From positions 1-30,411 of the IMG/VR virus record IMGVR_UViG_3300019763_000017: a DNA stretch of 30,411 nucleotides, one strand, 5' to 3'. The position numbers and the translations under genes were made by a program. Numbering within the stretch: position 1 is the first letter of the stretch; every line of letters begins with the position of its first letter. Below the pieces are notes generated by a model. It saw only the letters and a program-made list of their open reading frames with translations, was not told the DNA's origin and made no database searches. The DNA comes from a virus. Below are positions 7,646 through 14,437 of this stretch, piece after piece.

Positions 7646-7861
7646 ATGAAACTAGAACCACTAATAAATAAAGATTTTGAAGATTTCGAAGGACACAATA
7701 AAGCAACAAGTGACGCTTTTGAAGAATGGGCAGAAAAGCACGTTTTTATGTGTCATATGACAGTAATGGGAATAGATGAAGGATATTTTGGAGAAACTGT
7801 TTTTGTATGTAACCATTGCGGTCATACAGTTGATGAAGATGGAATGAAGGTAGAAGTATGA
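7646..7861 (+). CDS. Small putative zinc-binding protein
   Basis: Not recognised. This is a 71-residue acidic protein. MCHMT near residue 35 and FVCNHCGHTV near residue 53 give a possible Cys/His zinc site (CxH and CxxCxH). Its first codons (MKLEP) are the same as those of the next gene at protein and DNA level (ATGAAACTAGAACCA), suggesting a shared translation-start segment or a local duplication. It ends in an ATGA overlap. Confidence 0.6.
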   Translation: MKLEPLINKDFEDFEGHNKATSDAFEEWAEKHVFMCHMTVMGIDEGYFGETVFVCNHCGHTVDEDGMKVEV

Positions 7862-8079
7862 AACTAGAACCACAAGTTAAACGAATTTTAACATACCTAG
7901 AAGCGAATAAAACAATAAACCCACTTACTGCATTGCAACACTTGGGAGTTTACCGCTTATCGTCCGTTATCAACAAATTAAGAAAGTATTACAAAATAAA
8001 CACATTGCAAACAAAAGGCTTTAATAAATTTAACGAGCCTGTGAAGTATGCTACTTATGAATTAAAAGGGAGTAAGTGA
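7858..8079 (+). CDS. Helix-turn-helix protein (HTH_39-like)
   Basis: A 73-residue single-domain protein. VKRILTYLEANKTINPLTALQHLGVYRLSSVINKLRK follows the pattern of the phage HTH_39 family (ILxYLxxGKxITPxEAxxxxGxxRLxxxIxxLR). The C-terminal wing contains FNEPVKYATYEL. It probably binds DNA near replication genes and may regulate the structured region that begins 220 bases downstream. It overlaps both neighbours (ATGA and TGATG). Confidence 0.72.
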   Translation: MKLEPQVKRILTYLEANKTINPLTALQHLGVYRLSSVINKLRKYYKINTLQTKGFNKFNEPVKYATYELKGSK

Positions 8080-8300
8080 TGCAGATAGGAATAGGATACA
8101 CAACATATCATATTTGTAGAAATTGTAGTGGTGCTGAATGTGATAGAGAAACAGCAAAATTATTAGGATTAAAAGTAAACTCAAACTATAAAGTTGTACT
8201 TCCTAGCGTAGACGACTTTATAATATTGATTGCCAAGAAGAACAGGTTAACAAAAGAACAGGTTATGGAACACACTCTTAAAAATCAAGGATGCCATTAA
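8079..8300 (+). CDS. Small Cys-containing hypothetical protein
   Basis: Not recognised. The 73-residue protein starts at ATG 8079 in overlap with the previous stop, with GGGAG upstream; a GTG at 8076 is possible. ICRNCSGAEC near residue 12 could be a zinc knuckle, and the C-terminus carries a further Cys-His. It is the last gene before the 400-base non-coding region. Confidence 0.55.
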   Translation: MQIGIGYTTYHICRNCSGAECDRETAKLLGLKVNSNYKVVLPSVDDFIILIAKKNRLTKEQVMEHTLKNQGCH

Positions 8301-8314
8301 CCACCCAACACTTA

Positions 8315-8344
8315 AAGACAATAAAGGTTTTTAAGTTTTATAAT
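8315..8344 (+). promoter_or_regulatory. Possible promoter upstream of the first structured RNA block
   Basis: AAGACA (8315-8320) and TATAAT (8339-8344) are 18 bases apart. The -10 is perfect and the -35 matches four of six positions. Transcription would begin near 8351, at the first arm of the folded block. Confidence 0.5.
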
Positions 8345-8349
8345 AAACA

Positions 8350-8490
8350 ACTCATTTACCAAAGAGTAAAAAGAGATGAGGTTCTCGCTTCCTCGAATTA
8401 GCGACCAACTAGACTTATTTATCATAATAGCAACACTAAAAAAGGTGGAAGTCCTGCTTATAGCGAAACTAGTGTTTGTTATGATAAAAC
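8350..8490 (+). ncRNA. Structured RNA or DNA block with possible pseudoknot
   Basis: There is no ORF here. A long imperfect inverted repeat pairs 8418-8438 with 8470-8488. Its outer ten pairs (TTTATCATAA/TTATGATAAA) are perfect, and so is the inner CACTA/TAGTG. GACTT at 8412-8416, just outside the left arm, can pair with AAGTC at 8449-8453 inside the loop, giving an a-b-a'-b' pseudoknot order. Upstream, AACTCAT pairs with ATGAGGTT (bulged) and TCGCT (8385-8389) with AGCGA (8400-8404). It precedes the replication genes, so a replication origin, RNA primer or leader regulator are all possible. No known RNA class was recognised. Confidence 0.5.
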
Positions 8491-8543
8491 ATTTAAAATA
8501 GTAAACAATATTAACTTTTATACTCATTTTATAATAATTTTGG

Positions 8544-8549
8544 TATAAT
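8544..8549 (+). promoter_or_regulatory. Promoter -10 element for the replication operon
   Basis: TTTTGGTATAATGG has a perfect -10 and a T-rich upstream stretch, but no TTGACA at the right distance. This is the form common in Campylobacterota. Transcription would start near 8556 and give a 150-base folded leader before the ATG at 8708. Confidence 0.6.
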
Positions 8550-8555
8550 GGTTTT

Positions 8556-8707
8556 ATAAGTTTTTTAAGGTTACCAGTCCAAGGTTACGCTTTTTAGTGA
8601 TAACCTTAAAGAACTTTACTTGAAGTAATACAAAAAGTGGCTGGTAACTCCTTTTTGCATCTTCGCAAAATTGTAATTTTCTTAAATTATGAAAGTACCA
8701 ATGTTAA
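8556..8707 (+). promoter_or_regulatory. Highly structured leader of the replication operon
   Basis: GTTACCAG (8570-8577) pairs perfectly with CTGGTAAC (8641-8648). Inside it are AAGGTTA/TAACCTT (8581-8587/8601-8607) and TTAC/GTAA (8616-8619/8625-8628), giving a three-way junction. Two more hairpins follow: TTTTGC/GCAAAA (8653-8658/8665-8670) and TAATTT/AAATTA (8674-8679/8684-8689). The downstream ATG has only a weak, distant GAAAG as ribosome site, so translation may depend on folding. It is not a tRNA: no T-loop consensus and no anticodon arm. Confidence 0.55.
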
Positions 8708-9301
8708 ATGAAAAATAGAGAAACATTCAATTTTTACCGCAGTTTTTTTGAAGCGGGAAAAGATATGTCAGATGAAGATAGACTAGCATTTTATGATGCG
8801 ATTTTAATATCTTCATTTGAGGGTAGAGATATAGAACTAAGTGGATTATCAAAGATAGTATTTACTGCTATAAAGCCAGTAATAGACAACCAAACAGCTA
8901 ATTATATAAATGGTAAAAAAGGGGGTAGACCTACTAAAAATAACCCCCCTTTAGTTAAAAAAAATAACCCCCCTTTATTGAAAAAAGAAAGCTATAAGGA
9001 GAAAGAAAAGGATAATAATAAATACACTTCTTTTTTTGAGTCAATGTGGAAATGGTACAAAGATAACACAGACAGACCAATTGGAGACAAACAAAAAGCA
9101 AGTAAGTCTTTAGAAAAGAATCTAAAAAAACATAGTGAAGATGAAATGAGAAAAATACTTGTGAATTATATTAACGAATGTAAAAAAACAAAAACTTTTA
9201 CAAAACATTTGGTAAGTTTATTAAATGGGGATTTATCTGAATATTTAAATACACCAATAGAAAAATCAAAAGCTAAAAGAGAACCAAACGTATGTCTTTA
9301 A
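8708..9301 (+). CDS. DUF6291-like replication protein
   Basis: The 197-residue protein begins with ETFNFYRSFFEAGKDMSDEDRLAFYDAI and continues to VFTAIKPVIDNQTANYINGKKGGRP, the pattern of the DUF6291 family found at the head of phage replication modules. A short low-complexity linker with a repeated NNPPL motif (around residues 78-90) leads into a helical C-terminal domain (FFESMWKWYKDN ... KASKSLEKNLKK) like the loader-interacting part of phage initiators. It likely acts in origin recognition or helicase loading together with the next gene, which it overlaps by ten bases. The start has a poor ribosome site beneath a folded leader. Confidence 0.65.
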   Translation: MKNRETFNFYRSFFEAGKDMSDEDRLAFYDAILISSFEGRDIELSGLSKIVFTAIKPVIDNQTANYINGKKGGRPTKNNPPLVKKNNPPLLKKESYKEKEKDNNKYTSFFESMWKWYKDNTDRPIGDKQKASKSLEKNLKKHSEDEMRKILVNYINECKKTKTFTKHLVSLLNGDLSEYLNTPIEKSKAKREPNVCL

Positions 9302-10140
9302 AATTTGAAATACTAAGAAATGTGAAATCTGAGTCAGCGAATTTTATCTTAAAAGACTTTATGCCGATTCCTAAAAATGCAGTAACTCTTTTAAGTTCAA
9401 AAGGTGGTATTGGTAAGACAAGATGTTCTTTAATAATGGCTGATAGATTTATAAAAGAAACTGAAAATAATGTAGCGTTATGGTTAACTGAGGATTATAA
9501 AGGTCAAGTGCGATATACATTTGATGAGATGGTAAAAGCTGGGCTTGTAAGTGAACACTCACTTGATAACATGATACTTATACTAGAAGAGCCGCCGCAA
9601 TTAGCAAAAAGAGAAAACGGCGTTTTTAAAGCAAACTATGAAGAGATAAATAAAATTGGAGAGGTTCTTATAAAAAATGATGTACACTTTGCAGTTTTTG
9701 ACCCTTTACTTGCATTCTACGGTGGAAACGAGAATGACAATAGTGAGGCTAGGGTGTTTATTCAATCGTTCGCTGAGTGGGCTAAGAAAGCACAAATAAC
9801 AACGCTTATAATTCATCACGCTAACAAAGATGGAAATTCAAGAGGAGCTACAGCTTTTCACGATGGAGTGAGAGCAAGATACGAGCTTGACTTTATAAAA
9901 GATGATAATGATGAAGTAGATATGGAAAAGATGCAAAAGGGGCTAAGAATGGTAAAGTTAAAAAAAGACAATTGGGGAATAAGACAGCATTTATGGAAGT
10001 TATCAGATGGAGAAGATGAAGTAGTCCATAAATTAATGCCTGAGATGAGAAATGAATCAAAATATTCAAGTGAGCCAACGATAACAGAATACACACCAAA
10101 CAACGATAATGACTTTCTAGGAGGTTTATTAAATGAATAG
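9292..10140 (+). CDS. RepA-like replicative helicase (AAA_25 ATPase)
   Basis: A 282-residue RecA-fold ATPase of the RSF1010 RepA type. Walker A is SSKGGIGKT (residues 35-43). Walker B is FAVFDPLLAF, with Asp137 followed by Pro as usual in this family. IIHHANKDG...RGATAFHDGVRA (173-194) is the characteristic sensor/arginine region. The C-terminal tail is acidic and ends DFLGGLLNE. It presumably unwinds phage DNA and works with the primase encoded next, whose start it overlaps by eight bases. Confidence 0.82.
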   Translation: MSLKFEILRNVKSESANFILKDFMPIPKNAVTLLSSKGGIGKTRCSLIMADRFIKETENNVALWLTEDYKGQVRYTFDEMVKAGLVSEHSLDNMILILEEPPQLAKRENGVFKANYEEINKIGEVLIKNDVHFAVFDPLLAFYGGNENDNSEARVFIQSFAEWAKKAQITTLIIHHANKDGNSRGATAFHDGVRARYELDFIKDDNDEVDMEKMQKGLRMVKLKKDNWGIRQHLWKLSDGEDEVVHKLMPEMRNESKYSSEPTITEYTPNNDNDFLGGLLNE

Positions 10141-10984
10141 TTTAGTAACGATAAGTATTAGTAAAGACATTACAAAAGACTTTAAAAAAATACAGGTTCC
10201 ATTCAAAAAAATATTAGATTTAGTAAAATCAGATTTTAATTACAGTGCTGGAATTTTCAATAATGGACATAGAAAACAAGAAAATTATGCTAATTATTCG
10301 GATATGATAATTCTTGATATTGATGATGGAATGACAATAAGAGAAGCAAGTGAACTCATGAAACCATTCACACATATAATAGCTACAACTAAGTCGCACT
10401 TGAGAGATAAGAACGGATTAACTTGTGAAAGATTCAGAATATTATTACCAACAGAAACGCCTGTAAATCTAAACAGTGAAGAATACAAAGTATTGATGAT
10501 GGGAGTCTTAAAAAGGTTTAGCTTTTGCGACCAAGTCTGCAAAGACTCATCGAGATTTTATTATCCAGCGAAGGATTCGATTGTAACTTATTGGCAAGGA
10601 TTTATAAATTTCGTATGGGAAGATTTCTACAATGAGGAAAAAAAAGAAATTCAGAAGCAAATAGAGATAAATAGAAGATTAAATAACTTTCATGCTAACG
10701 AAAAAAGAAGAGAGCCGACACACACTTTTGAAGACACAAAAGAAGATTATTTAAGAAAAATTTTAAATACAAACAAGCTTTTAGAATTAATAAAATTTGA
10801 AACCAAATTCGGGGCAGGAAGTCGCAATAATTATCTTTACTCAATCGGTTGTTATTTAAAAGAAAATAATCTGAGCGATAATGAGGTCGCAAGTTCTATT
10901 TTATGGATTAATAGTTGTGGAGATGGAATAACAGAGCAGGAAATAAAATCAACTATTTTTAAAAGCTTAAGGTTATCTTTTTGA
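10133..10984 (+). CDS. Primase/prim-pol-like protein (AEP fold)
   Basis: A 283-residue protein with the archaeo-eukaryotic primase pattern: LDID at 61-64 (metal-binding D-x-D), KSH at 87-89 (s-x-H) and CERFRILLP at 98-106, then KDSSRFYYPA with a possible third acidic residue. The C-terminal part (about 205-283) with GSRNNYLYSIGCYLKENNLS and EQEIKSTIFKSL resembles the PriCT helical domain. It would make primers for the adjacent RepA-like helicase. The gene is compact, with no obvious separate helicase domain. Confidence 0.72.
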   Translation: MNSLVTISISKDITKDFKKIQVPFKKILDLVKSDFNYSAGIFNNGHRKQENYANYSDMIILDIDDGMTIREASELMKPFTHIIATTKSHLRDKNGLTCERFRILLPTETPVNLNSEEYKVLMMGVLKRFSFCDQVCKDSSRFYYPAKDSIVTYWQGFINFVWEDFYNEEKKEIQKQIEINRRLNNFHANEKRREPTHTFEDTKEDYLRKILNTNKLLELIKFETKFGAGSRNNYLYSIGCYLKENNLSDNEVASSILWINSCGDGITEQEIKSTIFKSLRLSF

Positions 10985-11073
10985 AATGGCTATTAAAAAT
11001 ACTAGACAAAAAATGTAAAAAGTGCAAGTGTGCATTAGTTGATATAATGATAAAGATAAAAGGATTAAAGTGA
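10981..11073 (+). CDS. Tiny Cys/Lys-rich ORF, TTG start
   Basis: TTG at 10981 overlaps the primase stop, and the ORF ends in a GTGA overlap with the next gene. The 30-residue product contains KKCKKCKC, a possible half zinc-ribbon. Junctions on both sides support it, but the size and the rare start leave doubt. Confidence 0.35.
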   Translation: MKWLLKILDKKCKKCKCALVDIMIKIKGLK

Positions 11074-11345
11074 GTACAAGAAAACAAGCAGAAACATCAA
11101 TCTATACAAAAAGTGTAATATTAAAAAAAGCAAGAGAAAACAATATAAAAACAAGAAAATCAAAAAATGGTATATTTTTTTACAAAGATTTAAACATTGA
11201 AAATAGAGGTTACTTTTCTGTAACCGCTTACGGAAAAACAACAAAGGAATATCATACAGGATACAAAATTGAGGGATACGTGTCAAATGAAGATTTTAGA
11301 AAAGAAGACGCTATTGAATACTTTAAAAGGATGATGAATTTGTAA
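11070..11345 (+). CDS. Hypothetical basic protein, GTG start
   Basis: Not recognised. The product has 91 residues from GTG 11070, with AAAGGA six bases upstream. A basic helical N-terminus (KKARENNIKTRKSKNG) is followed by a beta segment with GYFSVTAYGKTTKEYHTGYKIEGY and a C-terminal helix. TATAAT at 11043-11048 (TTGATATAAT) could give it its own weak promoter. It is the last gene of the replication operon before promoter P3. Confidence 0.6.
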   Translation: MSTRKQAETSIYTKSVILKKARENNIKTRKSKNGIFFYKDLNIENRGYFSVTAYGKTTKEYHTGYKIEGYVSNEDFRKEDAIEYFKRMMNL

Positions 11346-11363
11346 ATTCTTTTGTAAAAATAG

Positions 11364-11401
11364 CAACTTTTATTGACATACAACAAAAGTTGTGCTATAA
11401 T
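11364..11401 (+). promoter_or_regulatory. Promoter P3 with overlapping inverted-repeat operator
   Basis: TTGACA at 11373-11378 and TATAAT at 11396-11401 have a 17-base spacer (perfect consensus, also TGC before the -10). CAACTTTT (11364-11371) and AAAAGTTG (11385-11392) form an inverted repeat with arms 21 bases apart centre to centre, enclosing the -35. A smaller CAAC-AAAA-GTTG palindrome lies inside. This spacing, two helical turns, suits a dimeric repressor. Confidence 0.85.
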
Positions 11402-11431
11402 TTGGGTACATTAAAAAAGAGAGGTTTAAAA

Positions 11432-12070
11432 ATGAACAAATTTAAAAAATATTATCCTAATGTATTTATTGCAGAATGTGATGAGAGTTACAAGAAAGGC
11501 GATTTAATTAACTTAGAAACAAAGTACGGTAAAGAAGTTGAGTGTAAAGTATATAATTTAATTTCAAATGCAAACGACAAATTTTATTATTCAATAGTGA
11601 GAGTTGAAGAAATGAATTATGCAGAAAGAAAAGCACAGCAAAAGTTAAGAAGTGCAGAAGTAGCAGAAAGAAACAGTAATAAAGCTTATGAAGCTTCAAA
11701 AGAGGGTGCAGACTTTTTAGTACTTGCTGAGCCTATAAAAGTAGGACATCATTCAGAAAGTAGACATAGAGCATTAATAGAAAGAAATTATAAAAGAATG
11801 GGGAAAAGCGTATCAGAATCAGAAAGAGCAGATACTCTTAAAGAAAAAGCGAAGTATTGGGAAGATAAAGCAAAAGAGATAACTTTAGCAATGCCTGAAA
11901 GCTTAGAGTTTTTTACATTTGAATTAGACAATGCAAAAGCACATCACAAAGGATTAAAAGATGGAACAATTAAAAAAGACCACAGTTATTCAGTTGCTTA
12001 CGCTAATAAGAAAGTAAAAGAATTAACTAAAAAAGTAGAAATAGCAAAAAAATTATGGGAAGAGATTTAA
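11432..12070 (+). CDS. DUF3560 family protein
   Basis: A 212-residue protein. ATG 11432 is chosen because the longer reading frame would begin upstream of the P3 transcription start; AGAGG lies nine bases upstream. The DUF3560 signature is clear: ERKAQQKLRSAEVAERNSNKAYE, then ILVGHHSE-like EPIKVGHHSESRHRALIERN (about 102-121), then MGKSVSESERADTLKEKAKYWE. DUF3560 proteins occur widely on phages and plasmids with no agreed function. The His/Arg cluster could be a catalytic or nucleic-acid-binding site. It has its own strong, probably repressible promoter. Confidence 0.78.
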   Translation: MNKFKKYYPNVFIAECDESYKKGDLINLETKYGKEVECKVYNLISNANDKFYYSIVRVEEMNYAERKAQQKLRSAEVAERNSNKAYEASKEGADFLVLAEPIKVGHHSESRHRALIERNYKRMGKSVSESERADTLKEKAKYWEDKAKEITLAMPESLEFFTFELDNAKAHHKGLKDGTIKKDHSYSVAYANKKVKELTKKVEIAKKLWEEI

Positions 12071-12098
12071 AATCTCTTTTAACAAAGGAAAATAATAA

Positions 12099-12488
12099 AT
12101 GAAAAATATAAACATAGACCATAAGATACTATCAAAACATTTCAATCATACAATTGAGGGTATGAGAAAGTTAAAGCGTAAATACGAAGCAACAGGCGAA
12201 AGCTTATGGTTAACATATGTAAAAGCATACAACCACGACACTCAAACGCTAGAAAATAAAACCGACAAAGAGTTATTAACACTACAAGCGGAATTAACAG
12301 GTTTATTAAGCGAAAGAGGTGTTCTAATGAAAAACGAAAGCCACGAAGATAGTTCAAGCTTCGAGCCACAGATTGCAGAAGCATTAGACGTGTCAAACGG
12401 TGCGATTGAGCCAAAAAGAACAATCAGCAAAAAGAAACTTGAAGAGAATGAGAGGTTAGGGAAACGAATTTACCACAATATAGAATAA
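12099..12488 (+). CDS. Hypothetical HTH-like protein
   Basis: Not firmly recognised. The 129-residue product begins with KILSKHFNHTIEGMRKLKRKYEATGESLWLTYVKAY, which looks like a DNA-binding helical domain. A helical ENKTDKELLTLQAELTGLLSERG segment and a basic tail (KRTISKKKLEENERLGKRIY) follow. AAGGAAA precedes the ATG. Confidence 0.6.
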   Translation: MKNINIDHKILSKHFNHTIEGMRKLKRKYEATGESLWLTYVKAYNHDTQTLENKTDKELLTLQAELTGLLSERGVLMKNESHEDSSSFEPQIAEALDVSNGAIEPKRTISKKKLEENERLGKRIYHNIE

Positions 12489-12490
12489 TA

Positions 12491-12697
12491 ATGAAATACA
12501 AAGAGATTGATTTAGACACAGTAAAAATATCTTACGATACACAAATGAGATTTATGGTTTTCTTTTGGCAACCTATGAGAAATGGAATTTATGGAACTTT
12601 GGAAGAAGCAAAGAACAGAATAGAAGAAAGCAACTTGATAACAGAAAGTTTAAGAAAACTGAATTGTAAAAACAATCAAGTTATATGCTACAGATAA
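12491..12697 (+). CDS. Hypothetical small protein
   Basis: Not recognised. A 68-residue protein starting two bases after the previous stop, without a clear ribosome site, so probably coupled. It contains DTQMRFMVFFWQPMRNGIYG followed by a helix; the IYGTLEEAKNRIEE part looks like a compact alpha/beta fold. Confidence 0.5.
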   Translation: MKYKEIDLDTVKISYDTQMRFMVFFWQPMRNGIYGTLEEAKNRIEESNLITESLRKLNCKNNQVICYR

Positions 12698-12707
12698 AGG
12701 TAGAAAA

Positions 12708-12824
12708 ATGAAATACTCAAAAGACTTTAAAAAGAAGCTATGGTGCAAGTGCGAACTACATAAACTACTAAAATATTATAGAGAAAAGAGAGAGAATGAA
12801 AATAATACTAACAAAAAACAATAA
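12708..12824 (+). CDS. Tiny basic ORF
   Basis: A 38-residue Lys-rich peptide with LWCKCEL (CxC) near residue 12. AAAGG lies about eight bases before the ATG. It overlaps the following ORF by 29 bases. Not recognised. Confidence 0.4.
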   Translation: MKYSKDFKKKLWCKCELHKLLKYYREKRENENNTNKKQ

Positions 12825-12957
12825 AGCAATAGGAAACTATGCAACATCAAAAACAGCACGACACGCATTAAAAATAAAAGGCTATAACGACTTACAAATA
12901 GATAGATTATTTATAGGATTGGATAGAAAAAATGTTAATACAATAGAGATAAGTTAA
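12796..12957 (+). CDS. Small hypothetical protein
   Basis: A 53-residue ORF preceded by GAGAGAGA and ending in TAATG overlap with the next gene. The sequence has KAIGNYATSKTARHALKIKGYNDL, compatible with a small alpha/beta domain. Not recognised. The coupling and strong ribosome site argue that it is real. Confidence 0.5.
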   Translation: MKIILTKNNKAIGNYATSKTARHALKIKGYNDLQIDRLFIGLDRKNVNTIEIS

Positions 12958-13490
12958 TGAAAATCCTAAAGCTTAAAACAGTATGTTTCTTAGCATACTG
13001 TCATAATATGCTATTGGAAGCCGAAGAACAAGACAAAGAAGATAAAGGAAAGGTAATCATTGATGATGAACAAGATTTAAAAGAAACACGAGATTTAGGT
13101 ATACAGATAACAAGATATTTGGAATCTATTAATTGCACTAAGGATTATCTATCTTTTAATTTAATGCAACAACTTAAACCACGAGCTAAAAAGTACTATG
13201 AAGAAATAATAAAAGTCTATTACAAATACTTTGATGAAAAAATCGTTCCTTTATTATTTACTATTACAGCACTTGAAGCATTGCAAGAAAAAGGAATCAT
13301 TACAATTGAATTGGAACTATTGGAAAAAATAAAGTCTCACTTTATAAAATCTGATTATTTAGAGAAAGAAGAGTTTTCTTTTATGGGTAAAACAAAAATG
13401 AGAAATGTAGAAGTATTAAAATATAGTGATTGTATAGAAGATATTTTAAGTACATTAGATAAGTCAAAGCCACCAAAAAGAAAAAGATAG
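12957..13490 (+). CDS. Hypothetical alpha-helical protein
   Basis: Not recognised. The 177-residue protein is almost entirely helical: a charged QDKEDKGKVIIDDEQDLKE stretch, then TKDYLSFNLMQQLKPRAKKYYEEIIKVYYKYFDE, and a basic C-terminus (KSKPPKRKR). The start overlaps the previous stop (TAATG) and the end overlaps the next GTG. Confidence 0.6.
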   Translation: MKILKLKTVCFLAYCHNMLLEAEEQDKEDKGKVIIDDEQDLKETRDLGIQITRYLESINCTKDYLSFNLMQQLKPRAKKYYEEIIKVYYKYFDEKIVPLLFTITALEALQEKGIITIELELLEKIKSHFIKSDYLEKEEFSFMGKTKMRNVEVLKYSDCIEDILSTLDKSKPPKRKR

Positions 13491-13666
13491 TGAAAAAGAA
13501 AGACCAATTAAAAATGATAGAGTGTGTCACTTGTATACACTCTATTTCATATCAAGATGAACTCCATTGTAAACTAAGAATAAAATCAAGCACACCTACA
13601 GACTATTCCAAAGTGTCAAAAGTCCCAAATTGTGATTTTGTAAAATTAAAGAACAGAATAACATAA
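13490..13666 (+). CDS. Small four-cysteine protein, GTG start
   Basis: GTG 13490 overlaps the previous stop. The 58-residue product has ECVTC (CxxC), then LHCKL and VPNCDF, a plausible zinc-binding treble-clef or ribbon as in several tiny phage proteins. An internal ATG at 13514 is the alternative start. Immediately after it the message contains a perfect nine-pair hairpin, ATAGAGTGT/ACACTCTAT (13517-13525/13537-13545), which may matter for expression. Function unknown. Confidence 0.55.
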   Translation: MKKKDQLKMIECVTCIHSISYQDELHCKLRIKSSTPTDYSKVSKVPNCDFVKLKNRIT

Positions 13667-13804
13667 TTTAAGATTAATTTAATGTTTGTTAATGTATACT
13701 TCTAAAGTTAAGAAATTAACACGATATTTAAAAACTTAATGTTACAAGATTATTTTTTTAGTTTACATCTGAGAGAGGTGTAAATAGAGAAATAAGGAGA
13801 AAAG
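13667..13804 (+). promoter_or_regulatory. Regulatory gap with leader hairpin
   Basis: These 138 bases hold no ORF. TTTACATCT (13762-13770) pairs with AGGTGTAAA (13776-13784) around GAGAG, nine pairs with one G-U. GTTAA-GAAA-TTAAC lies in the middle, and TTAATGTT-like words recur three times. TATACT near 13695 could be a weak -10. AAGGAGA precedes the next ATG. The layout suggests a weak or regulated internal promoter, but none is clear. Confidence 0.4.
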
Positions 13805-14008
13805 ATGAACAACTACGACACACCACTTGCAAAACAAGAGGACATAAATATCAAAAGAGACAAACTCTTTGATGAAATGATTTATAGGTTAGATGATAGA
13901 TTATGTGAATTTACAGAGAATGTAGAGTTAATGCAAAATGTAGCGAAAGATTATAAAGGGTATGATTTTTCAGCAGAGTTAGATGAACATTTAAGGGAGC
14001 AATTATGA
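13805..14008 (+). CDS. Hypothetical small protein
   Basis: Not recognised. A 67-residue acidic helical protein (ATG behind AAGGAGAAAAG) with KRDKLFDEMIYRLDDRLCEFTENVELMQN. It ends in an ATGA overlap. First gene of a run of small genes leading to the Rad52-like gene. Confidence 0.6.
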   Translation: MNNYDTPLAKQEDINIKRDKLFDEMIYRLDDRLCEFTENVELMQNVAKDYKGYDFSAELDEHLREQL

Positions 14009-14190
14009 GTAAAGACATAAAAGATATACAAGAAATGATTATCGAGGGATTCAGCGAAATAGTTAAGCACGAAGCCCTCAAGACAGAATCTTTAAAGCAA
14101 ATGATACACAATATTAGCGTTGCTAAATTAGAGATAGAAAGCGGTTTAGAAGTGGAATTAAACTTAGGATTATTGGAGTTTGTAAAATGA
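14005..14190 (+). CDS. Hypothetical small helical protein
   Basis: Not recognised. The 61-residue acidic product has IKDIQEMIIEGFSEIVKHEALKTESLKQMIHN, mostly helical. ATGA overlaps on both sides indicate co-translation with its neighbours. Confidence 0.55.
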   Translation: MSKDIKDIQEMIIEGFSEIVKHEALKTESLKQMIHNISVAKLEIESGLEVELNLGLLEFVK

Positions 14191-14360
14191 AATTAACCAT
14201 TATAATATTAAGTGTAATAGGTTGTGCAATAGGAACACTACTAAGTACTCTTATTATAGATTCCGTAACAATAGAGATAGCAATAGAAAGAGCATTTTCC
14301 CAATTATCTGTACTTCTTGCAATAGTGCCGACATACTATTTAACAAAAGAGATAAAATGA
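14187..14360 (+). CDS. Small two-helix membrane protein
   Basis: A 57-residue ORF in ATGA overlap with both neighbours. Two hydrophobic segments (about 3-23 and 38-52) flank a short TIEIAIERAFSQ stretch. The N-terminus with a Gly-Cys could be mistaken for a lipoprotein, but the lipobox is poor. Not recognised; its frame is preferred over a TTG-started frame (14222) in the same place. Confidence 0.5.
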   Translation: MKLTIIILSVIGCAIGTLLSTLIIDSVTIEIAIERAFSQLSVLLAIVPTYYLTKEIK

Positions 14361-14428
14361 ATGACTTAGATTGGTTAATGGATGAAAACTATGTATGGGA
14401 AACTATCACAATATATAAAAATCATTAA
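14357..14428 (+). CDS. Tiny ORF (23 residues)
   Basis: ATG 14357 overlaps the previous stop. The peptide (NDLDWLMDENYVWETITIY) is acidic and aromatic. It is real only if the chain of coupled starts is taken at face value. Confidence 0.3.
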   Translation: MNDLDWLMDENYVWETITIYKNH

Positions 14429-14437
14429 AGGGATATG

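Noticed and set aside
8370-8400. Hammerhead-ribozyme-like string GATGAGG...CCTCGAA
   Set aside because: The catalytic core needs CUGANGA before the stem; here the bases are GAGATGA, so the essential C3 and U4 are missing, and stems I and III are not evident.
8405-8460. Group I intron-like P7 pair (AGACTT/AAGTCC)
   Set aside because: The region is too short for a group I core; no P/Q element or split exon is present.
8568-8651. tRNA-like cloverleaf
   Set aside because: The closing stem and two hairpins mimic a tRNA outline, but there is no TTCGA-type T-loop, no anticodon arm and no CCA-ready acceptor.
14222-14428. 68-codon ORF from TTG
   Set aside because: It overlaps a better coupled membrane-protein frame; its N-terminal part looks out of frame. 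Only its last 23 codons (from ATG 14357) may be used.
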